DNA of 64,000 bases, taken from contig JAHQVJ010000013.1 in the NCBI GenBank assembly GCA_019634415.1, positions 62,001-126,000 on the forward strand, read 5' to 3'. The translations under genes and the position numbers were made by a program. Position 1 is the stretch's first letter, and every line of letters begins with the position of its first letter. A model generated the notes under the pieces. That model was given only the letters and a program-made list of their open reading frames with translations, had not been told where the DNA came from and made no database searches. Below are positions 17,869-25,247 of this stretch, one piece after another. The stretch comes from Myxococcales bacterium (GTDB lineage: Bacteria > Myxococcota_A > UBA796 > GCA-2862545).

Positions 17869-19052
17869 CCCGGCAGCGTCGCGATGCGCAGGCACTGGTA
17901 GATCCCCGTGCGGTCCAGGGGATGTAGCGCCTCCGCCAGCGCCTCGTCGTAGCGCAAGAGGTCGCCCAGACGCATCCGCTCGCCGCCCCGCGAGATCTGC
18001 AGGTCGTCGACGTAGTCCGTGGACCGAGCGATGCTCCGCCACAGCACCCGGGCGCCGTCCGTGCTCCGCGCGGTGATGTGGGACCACTCCTCGGCCAACG
18101 CGGCCCGGTCGTGCGTCGACAGCCAGTCCATGTGGTCGAGGAGCACGAACGCCGAGATCGGCTGCGGGCGCTGGGTCAGGAACGACGTGAGCGTGCCCGT
18201 GTGCACCGAGATCCGGTCCACGCGCTGCTGGAGCAGCGAGAAGTGGCGCTCCTGCAGGTACGCCGGGCAGCGGTCGCGGGTGTAGCTGCCGGCCAGGTAG
18301 ACCCACCAGAAGTAGTTGTCGTGCAGGGGCAGCTTCGTGAAGATCCGCGCGAGCAGCTCCGCGAGGTAGCCAGCGACGCCCCCGTGGGTCTCGAGGATCT
18401 GCCGTCGCTGGGTGCCATGGTAGCCGAGCAGCGCCAGCACGGGCTCCCGCTCCACCGCCCAGCGCCCGAGGCGGGTCCACAGGCGGGGCTGCAGCGCCTC
18501 GAACTGCTGCCTGCGCTCCTGGGGGTCGTCCACGTCGAACAGCGCTCGGATGCGCTGTGGGGGGATGCCGCGGCTGCGCAGGTAGGCGCGCGCCAGCTTG
18601 GCCGCCAGCCCCGTCGCGCCGCGGTGGTAGAAGGTCGGGAACGCTCGCGTGCCCTCGAAGTAGTGCGTGCGGCGGTCCCAGAACGCCTGTGCGGGGGCCG
18701 ACAGCTCGGCGCGGAGCTGCGCCCGGTAGACCTCGCCGAAGCCGTCCAGGCGCCCCTCGCCGAACAGCTGGAAGAAGGTGGCGTGGGGCAGCCCGCGGAT
18801 CGCTGCGATCTTCAGCTCCAGCAGGTGGTTCTGCAGCGGGTTCACATCCACGGCGTGCACGTGATCGGGCCCGTCGAGCAGGTACTCCAGCGCGTTGCAG
18901 CCCGCCGACGTGATCACCGCGAGGCGGTCGCCCTGTCCGAGGCGCAGCGCCCGGCGATCCAGGCGCGGATCCTCGAAGCAGCTGTTGAACACGATGAAGT
19001 GTCGGTGAACGAAGCGGAAGAACCAGGAGGTCACGTCAGCCTCGCCCCGCAC
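17865..19052 (-). CDS. btaA: BtaA-like diacylglycerol 3-amino-3-carboxypropyltransferase (DUF3419)
   Basis: [77 protein letters not shown] are BtaA/DUF3419 signatures. Start could also be GTG at 19034. Confidence 0.88.
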   Translation of the reverse strand: [395 protein letters not shown]

Positions 19053-19716
19053 GCTGCAGGATGCGGGCGCCCGCGGCGGTGAGGTTGCCGGGATCCACCG
19101 TGGTCAGGCACACGAGCTCGCAGCCCTGCGTCCAGCCCGGGTTGGCGCTGCGGAAGAAGACGTCGTGGGGGTTCGTGGGGCGCGGGGCGTCGTGCTCGGC
19201 CCTCAGCGGCGGTTGATCGAGGTGCACGATCCCGTCTTGGTAGCGAGCGCCGTACCGCGCCTGCGCCAGCGCCTCCAGGCGGTCGCGCACCGCGGGCGGC
19301 GTGGGCTCGTCGTGGCGCGGCCAGTGCTCGCGGAAGAAGAGCGGCAGGTAGCGATAGGTGCGGGCGCCGCCGGCCAACAGCAGCCACGACAGCGGTCCCA
19401 CCTGGTCGTACCAGCGCATCGCGGCCGACAGCCACCCCACGGCCAGCGCCGAGCTGCCCCAGGCGCAGCGCTCCACCCCCGTGTCGCCCGAGAACAGCAC
19501 CCAGCCGGTCTCGTCTCGGTACACCGACAGGGTGGTGTAGCCGCGGATGGTGCCCTGCTCGTCGGAGAGGAGCACCACCTCGTCCTTGTCGTCCAGGTCT
19601 GCCTGGAACCGCTGCGGGTCGACGCCTGCGTACAGGGAGCGATGCACGCGCAGCATGCCAGCGAGCTCGTCGTCGGCGAGCTGCGGGCGGGGTCGCACCG
19701 ACCACGACAGCCTCAC
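19036..19716 (-). CDS. GNAT-like protein
   Basis: GTG start overlaps the upstream stop (GTGA); IRGYTTLSVYRDETGWVLFSGDTGV resembles a GNAT core. Contains KDEVVLLSDEQG. Confidence 0.4.
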   Translation of the reverse strand: MRLSWSVRPRPQLADDELAGMLRVHRSLYAGVDPQRFQADLDDKDEVVLLSDEQGTIRGYTTLSVYRDETGWVLFSGDTGVERCAWGSSALAVGWLSAAMRWYDQVGPLSWLLLAGGARTYRYLPLFFREHWPRHDEPTPPAVRDRLEALAQARYGARYQDGIVHLDQPPLRAEHDAPRPTNPHDVFFRSANPGWTQGCELVCLTTVDPGNLTAAGARILQRAGRG

Positions 19717-20831
19717 AGGACCGCGACCTCGAGGTGCGGGATGCCCTCGGGGCCGTCGACGTCGTCCCACGACACCAGGTACAGCGTGGAGCGGTACTCG
19801 ATGGGCCGCAGCAGCTGGCGCATTGCGGCAAGCAGGGGATGGCGCTCGCAGAGCATGGTGGTGAGGTACTGATAGCCACGCGGGCGCGCCCGGTCTGCAG
19901 CGAACCCCACCACCGCTCGTCCCACCTCCGCGTCGTCGTCGTCGACGGCCAGGTGCGACAGGGCTGCGTGGTGCAGTCGCCTGCCCTCCCCCGGCAGGCG
20001 CGGCACCCCCAGCAACGGGGCGGCCAGGCTCACCAGGTGGCGGGTCCAGGCCAGCGCACCCGAGTAGCCGTGCACCACGCTCTGTCGGAACCCGGACTGA
20101 TCCCACAGGGCCACGCAGCCCACGACGCGGCCTCCGCGGGTGGCGACCACGAAGTCCTCCACGCGCAGATCGCGGCAGCGAGCCGGATCCGTCAGCGTGG
20201 AGGCGTCCCACACCGGCCCGAAGACGTGGCGACGCCCGAAGCGCTGGAGCGCGGCCACGATCTCGTCGAGGTCGCCCGCGGTGGCCTCGCGCACCTCGAG
20301 CCCCGGCACCGGCCGGTAGCGACGGCGCCAGCACGGTGCCGCCAGCGTGATCATGTCGTCGCGGCGCGTGTAGCGCGGCAGTCCGCGCAGGCCGGCCTCG
20401 AGGAGCCGCACGGCCGCTCGGTTGTCGGACACGATGGTGGTGATGGCGTACGGGGGAACGTCGGATGCGGCATCTTGCAGCCGACGCACGTGCGCGAAGC
20501 CGCGGATGAGAAGGCCCCGGCGCGCGCGGTAGGCCGGTGCGATCCGGAGCGCAGACAGGTAGCCCAACCTGCGGGGTTCCCTCGCCACCCAGCTCGGGCG
20601 GACCGAGTGGCTGAACAGCGCCACGGCTCGTCCCGACGGCTCGCGCGCCACCACCGTGGTGCACTCCCCCTCCACCGCCGAGCCCCAGAAGAAGCTCGGC
20701 TCGCGCTCGAAGGCCACCGAGATCGAGCCGCCCATCGGGGTCTCGCGCATCAGCCGGCGAAGGTCGGCGTCGTCGTCGGGCCCTGCCACGGCGAGGGTCA
20801 GCTCCCGGGTCGGGTAGCTCTGTCGCTCCAC
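19713..20831 (-). CDS. GNAT-like acetyltransferase, probable two-domain
   Basis: LGYLSALRIAPAYRARRGLLIRGFAHV (motif A-like) and a second C-terminal GNAT-like half. GTG start coincides with the upstream stop. Confidence 0.5.
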   Translation of the reverse strand: MERQSYPTRELTLAVAGPDDDADLRRLMRETPMGGSISVAFEREPSFFWGSAVEGECTTVVAREPSGRAVALFSHSVRPSWVAREPRRLGYLSALRIAPAYRARRGLLIRGFAHVRRLQDAASDVPPYAITTIVSDNRAAVRLLEAGLRGLPRYTRRDDMITLAAPCWRRRYRPVPGLEVREATAGDLDEIVAALQRFGRRHVFGPVWDASTLTDPARCRDLRVEDFVVATRGGRVVGCVALWDQSGFRQSVVHGYSGALAWTRHLVSLAAPLLGVPRLPGEGRRLHHAALSHLAVDDDDAEVGRAVVGFAADRARPRGYQYLTTMLCERHPLLAAMRQLLRPIEYRSTLYLVSWDDVDGPEGIPHLEVAVL

Positions 20832-22198
20832 TACGACGCAGCTTCCAGCAGCGGCTTCCGGTAGCTCTGATCGCCCAGCGGCCACTTGTCGCGCAGCCTC
20901 ACGTCGGCCCGGTGCAGCTGGTTGATCATCCAGAAGTTGCGCCACATCAGACCGTTGCTGCGGTTCACCGCATCGAACCCGCGCGCCAGGATGCTGCGGC
21001 GGGAGTAGAAGGCCGCCCGTGCCGCCACGCAGCCTCGCTCCACCTCCGCTGCGGCCATGCCGGCGGGCCGGAAGGGCACGGTGTTGTAGCTGTACTCGGG
21101 ATCGAGCCACCAGCTCTCGTAGCGCAGGCGCCCCTCGAGCTGCAGGCGCTCGTACAGGGGGGTGCCGGGGAACGGCGTGAGGTGATTGAACGCCGCGATG
21201 TAGAACGCGTGCTCGCGCGCGAAGGCCACCGCGTCGCTGAACGAGTCTCGGTGGTCAGCGTCGTAGCCGAAGATGAACGTGCCGTACAGCCGGATCTGGT
21301 GGCGCCGGAGGTTCGCGAGCGCCACGGCGTAGCCGCCGGCCATGGTGTTGAAGCCCTTGTCCATCTGCGCCAAGTTGACCGGATCCAGGCTCTCGAAGCC
21401 GATCAGTACGCCCATGCAGCCCGAGGCCGCCATCAGCGCGAGCATCTCCTCGTCGTGGGCCGCTGGGATCGCCATCTGGCTGACCCAGCGGATCTGGAGG
21501 GGGGCGAGTGCGCGCAGGAACTCCTTGGTCTCGCCTGCGTGGGTGGCGAAGTTGTCGTCCACGAAGAAGAACAGCTTGCGGCTGCCCTTCAGTGCCGCCA
21601 GCTCCGAGAGCACGTCGTCGTGGGGGCGTCGGGTCTGGGTGCGGCGGAAGACGGTCTGGATGGCGCAGAAGTCACACTTGAAGGCACACCCACGGCCCAC
21701 CTCCACCAAGCCGATGGGGAGGTAGCGCTTGCCCTCGAAGATGGTGCGGTCGGGGCGCGAGCGGACCAGGGACGGCCGGGCGGCCGAGGTGTACCGCTTC
21801 TTCGGGGTTCCTGCGCGCCAGTCGTCGATCACCTCGGCCCAGACGTGCTCCGCCTCGCCCACCACCACGGACTCCGCGTACCGCTCCACCTCGTCGGGCA
21901 CCAGGCTGGCGTGGAATCCTCCCATCACCACCGGCACCCCCCGGCGGCGGAACTCCGACGCGATCTGATAGGCCCGCTTCGCGGTGTAGGTCTCGATGGA
22001 GATGGCCACCAGATCGGTGGGCTCCTCGTAGTCGATGGCCTCTGTGCGGTCGTCGTAGAACCGCACCTCGACGTCGGGGGGCGTCAGGCCCGCCAGCACG
22101 CCGAGCGGCAGGGACTCCATCTGCCACGTCTTGATGTAGGCCTCGCCCGGGCGACGTCCGATGCAGGGGTGGACCAGGGTCAGTCGGAATGCGCTCAT
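20831..22198 (-). CDS. B12-binding domain radical SAM protein
   Basis: N-terminal cobalamin-domain-like region; GRGCAFKCDFCAIQTVF radical SAM motif; DUF4070-like C-terminal FNHLTPFPGTPLYERL. Confidence 0.88.
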   Translation of the reverse strand: MSAFRLTLVHPCIGRRPGEAYIKTWQMESLPLGVLAGLTPPDVEVRFYDDRTEAIDYEEPTDLVAISIETYTAKRAYQIASEFRRRGVPVVMGGFHASLVPDEVERYAESVVVGEAEHVWAEVIDDWRAGTPKKRYTSAARPSLVRSRPDRTIFEGKRYLPIGLVEVGRGCAFKCDFCAIQTVFRRTQTRRPHDDVLSELAALKGSRKLFFFVDDNFATHAGETKEFLRALAPLQIRWVSQMAIPAAHDEEMLALMAASGCMGVLIGFESLDPVNLAQMDKGFNTMAGGYAVALANLRRHQIRLYGTFIFGYDADHRDSFSDAVAFAREHAFYIAAFNHLTPFPGTPLYERLQLEGRLRYESWWLDPEYSYNTVPFRPAGMAAAEVERGCVAARAAFYSRRSILARGFDAVNRSNGLMWRNFWMINQLHRADVRLRDKWPLGDQSYRKPLLEAAS

Positions 22199-23535
22199 GA
22201 TGCCGCCGAGGCCGGCCCGAAGCTGGCCAGCGAGTCACAGGTGTAGTGGGTGTGCAGGTGGCGGGCATAGTACCGGTAGCCGAGGTTCGCCGGGATCGAG
22301 ATGGGGAGCATCTGACGCGACCGAGCCAGGCGCCTCGCGATGTTGGGCAGGGAGTAGACCTGCCGCCAGGCCCACTCGTGGCCCTCGACGAGCTCGCGGG
22401 CCGTCATGCGGTCCGGACGGTAGACCACGTGCTGACCGTCGTACAGCGCCCAGTCGCGCGTGAGGATCCGGTCAGCGTGGTCGAGCTTGCGGAACAGGGG
22501 CGTGCCGGGGAACGGGGTCTGGATGGAGAAGCGTGGCAGATCGATCCCGGACTGCACGCAGAAGTCCACGGTGCGCTCGAACACGTCCGTGCCTTCGTTG
22601 TCGAGGCCGAACACGAAGGTGCCCTGCACCGCCACACCGCGCCGATGCAGCGTGTGCACCAGCGACGCGTAGGCGTCGGGGTCGTTGAAGCCCTTGTGCA
22701 CGCCGGCGAGTCCTTCCGTCGACAGCGTCTCGAAGCCGATGAGCAGGCCTCGGCACCCGCTGCGCACCATGCGATCGAGTAGGTCGGCGTCGTGGGTGAG
22801 CAGGGTGGTGGCCAGGCCGAACCAGCGCAGGCGGAGGGGCGTGAGCGCGTCGAACAGCTCCCGGGCATAGCGCCGGTCTGCGATGAGGTTCAGGTCGACG
22901 AACAGGGCCTTGCGGGTGTTCTGGGACCGGATCTCGCGGACGACGTCGGCGACGGGCTTCTGTAGCTGCGTGCGGCCCCAGGCCGAGGGAACCACGCAGA
23001 AGTCGCAGGCGTGCACGCACCCACGGGTGGCCTCGAACACCGCGGTGGTGGTGTAGTGCCGGCTGCGCACGAGGTCGCGGCGGGGCAGCGGCCGATCCGC
23101 CAGGGACAGATCCGGGGCTTGGTCGTACCGCGCCTTCATTTGCCCGGCGGCGAAGTCGCGCAGCAGCTGGGGCCAGGTGTCCTCGGCGTAGCCCGTCACC
23201 ACCGCGTCGGCGTGGGGTGCGGCGTCGTCGGGCACGAGGGTGGGGTGCGGCCCCCCCAGCACCACGGGGATGCCGCGGGAGCGGAAGTGGGCCGACAGCT
23301 CGTAGGCGCGCGGCGCGCTGCCCGTGATGACCGTCATCCCGATGAGATCGGCCTCCAGATCGAGGGGCACCTCCTCGATTCCCTCGTCCACCAGCAGGAT
23401 CTCGGCGTTCAGGTCGAGCGGCACCAGCGAGGCGAGGGTGGGCAGGGTGAGGGGGGCGAAGCGCAAGGACTTGCGAAAGATGCCGCCCCGATATCGGTAC
23501 AGCGGTCCCTTCGGCGAGATGAGCACGACTTTCAT
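22195..23535 (-). CDS. B12-binding domain radical SAM protein
   Basis: VVLGGPHPTLVPDDA; TRGCVHACDFCVVPSAWG motif; DUF4070-like IQTPFPGTPLFRKL. ATGA overlap with the next gene. Confidence 0.88.
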   Translation of the reverse strand: MKVVLISPKGPLYRYRGGIFRKSLRFAPLTLPTLASLVPLDLNAEILLVDEGIEEVPLDLEADLIGMTVITGSAPRAYELSAHFRSRGIPVVLGGPHPTLVPDDAAPHADAVVTGYAEDTWPQLLRDFAAGQMKARYDQAPDLSLADRPLPRRDLVRSRHYTTTAVFEATRGCVHACDFCVVPSAWGRTQLQKPVADVVREIRSQNTRKALFVDLNLIADRRYARELFDALTPLRLRWFGLATTLLTHDADLLDRMVRSGCRGLLIGFETLSTEGLAGVHKGFNDPDAYASLVHTLHRRGVAVQGTFVFGLDNEGTDVFERTVDFCVQSGIDLPRFSIQTPFPGTPLFRKLDHADRILTRDWALYDGQHVVYRPDRMTARELVEGHEWAWRQVYSLPNIARRLARSRQMLPISIPANLGYRYYARHLHTHYTCDSLASFGPASAAS

Positions 23536-23583
23536 GGGTCCAGAGGATGGACCACCTGCCGACGTGCGGCAAGGGGACTGCCG

Positions 23584-24483
23584 TTACGGTCCGTTATTCT
23601 CCGCGCCCCCCATGGCCGGTAGCGAGGGGTATACCTCCACCATGTGGTCGATGAAGGCCCGCACGCGGCCCGTGTGGCGCAGCTCGGGAAGCGTCAGCAT
23701 CCACAGCGACCGCGACAGCTCCACGTCGCAGATGCGCTGCACACCGGGCAGCGAGTCGCCCTCGAAGCAGGGGAGGAGGAAGGCACCGATGCCCGCGCTG
23801 ACGGCGCGCCGCCGCAGGATGGGGTTCTCGTCCAGCCGCAGCACGATCTTCGCTCCGGGCGCGTGCTCGGCGAGCCACGCGGTGTACCACCGGCTGTTCG
23901 TGCGCTCGTCCCAGCCCAGCCAGGGCAGATCCCCCGGCGCCGCGTCGGGTCCGCGCGCCTCCACCAGCGCGCTGCTGGCGTAGGCAGAGAACGCGATGGT
24001 GCCGAGCCTGCGGCCGATGAGGTTCTCGGGCGGAGCGTCCGTCAGACGCAGCGCGACGCCGACGTCGCGGCGCGGCAGCGACACCATCTCGTTGGTGGCG
24101 GTGAGGGTGAGATCGACGTGGGGGTAGCGTTGCAGGAACGCCGCGAAGGCTTCGTGCATGCCCCAGAACAGGTAGTCCACCATGGACACTCGCAGGTCGC
24201 CGCGGAGCTGGGCGTCCAGGCCCATCAGCCGGCTCTGCACGCCGAGCACGTCGCTCTCCACGCGCTCGGCGAGCTCGATCACCTCCTCCCCCACGGGCGT
24301 GGGCAGTAGCCCCTTCGGCGTGCGATCGAACAAGCGCACGCCGAGCTGCTCCTCGACGGCCTGGAGGCGCCGGCTGACGGTGGTGTGGGTGACACCGAGC
24401 TGGGTGGCGGCACCCGAGAAGCTCCGCGAGCGGGCGGTGGCCAGCAGGTACCTGAGGTCGAACCAGTCCATGGTGCGAACCAT
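23584..24483 (-). CDS. LysR-family transcriptional regulator
   Basis: N-terminal DLRYLLATARSRSFSGAATQLGVTHTTVSRRLQAVEEQLGVRLFDR wHTH. Confidence 0.92.
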   Translation of the reverse strand: MVRTMDWFDLRYLLATARSRSFSGAATQLGVTHTTVSRRLQAVEEQLGVRLFDRTPKGLLPTPVGEEVIELAERVESDVLGVQSRLMGLDAQLRGDLRVSMVDYLFWGMHEAFAAFLQRYPHVDLTLTATNEMVSLPRRDVGVALRLTDAPPENLIGRRLGTIAFSAYASSALVEARGPDAAPGDLPWLGWDERTNSRWYTAWLAEHAPGAKIVLRLDENPILRRRAVSAGIGAFLLPCFEGDSLPGVQRICDVELSRSLWMLTLPELRHTGRVRAFIDHMVEVYPSLPAMGGAENNGP

Positions 24484-24484
24484 T

Positions 24485-24499
24485 GCACATCCGTTGTGC
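24485..24499. promoter_or_regulatory. Inverted repeat GCACA-N5-TGTGC, candidate LysR-family operator
   Basis: gcaca tccgt tgtgc read directly at the 5' end of the LysR gene in the divergent intergenic region. Confidence 0.45.
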
Positions 24500-24564
24500 G
24501 AAACGAAGCGTTTCCTGCTCATGGATGCACAGCTAGCTTCAGGGAGACTTCAACGGAGGATGCC

Positions 24565-25215
24565 GTGACCGTGATTCCCTTGCTCGTGTCGATGCTTCAG
24601 GCGACTGCCCTCGGCGTCGAGACCCAGGAGGCCGAGCGTTCCTCTGCGGACGACGCGACGCCCACGGAGGAGCCTGCGCGCAAGCGCTTCTTCTTCGCCA
24701 CCTCGGCGTTCATGCTGGCCAACGCGGTGCCGATGCCGGATCCCCCTGGCTTCGCCCAGCTCGACTTCGGGGTGCGGCTGACGGACCACGACACGGTGTC
24801 CGTGCAGGCCATCACCTGGAAGTACCACGCGCCCTTGGGGATCCCCTACGGCCCGGACTATGGCAAGCCGCACACCTTCTTCCCCGGGCACGTCCGCGAC
24901 TACGGCGTCGGGCTCGCCTACCAGCGCTACCTCTGGAAGGGCCTGTTCGCCCAGGCGCACGCCACGCCCTTCCTGCAGCAGTACTTCGACCCGCAGGGAG
25001 AGCTGATCCAGACGGGATTCCAGCTCTTCCTCACGGGGCGCGTCGGCTACCACATCGACTTCTGGAAGAAGCGCTTGTTCGTGGAGCCGTCGATCGCGTG
25101 CACGGCTTGGCCTGTGAACACGAACCTCCCCAGCGCGTTTCAGGCCCTGGAGGACGAGTACCCGAGCGTCTTCCTGTTGGAGCCTGGGTTCCACGTGGGC
25201 GTGTCGTTCGACTGA
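24565..25215 (+). CDS. Exported hypothetical protein, probable outer-membrane beta-barrel
   Basis: Signal-like N-terminus; amphipathic alternating strands; divergent from LysR. Start (GTG) chosen from the ORF frame. Confidence 0.5.
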   Translation: MTVIPLLVSMLQATALGVETQEAERSSADDATPTEEPARKRFFFATSAFMLANAVPMPDPPGFAQLDFGVRLTDHDTVSVQAITWKYHAPLGIPYGPDYGKPHTFFPGHVRDYGVGLAYQRYLWKGLFAQAHATPFLQQYFDPQGELIQTGFQLFLTGRVGYHIDFWKKRLFVEPSIACTAWPVNTNLPSAFQALEDEYPSVFLLEPGFHVGVSFD

Positions 25216-25247
25216 CGGTCGAGAGTGACCGACGGACGTAAACAACC

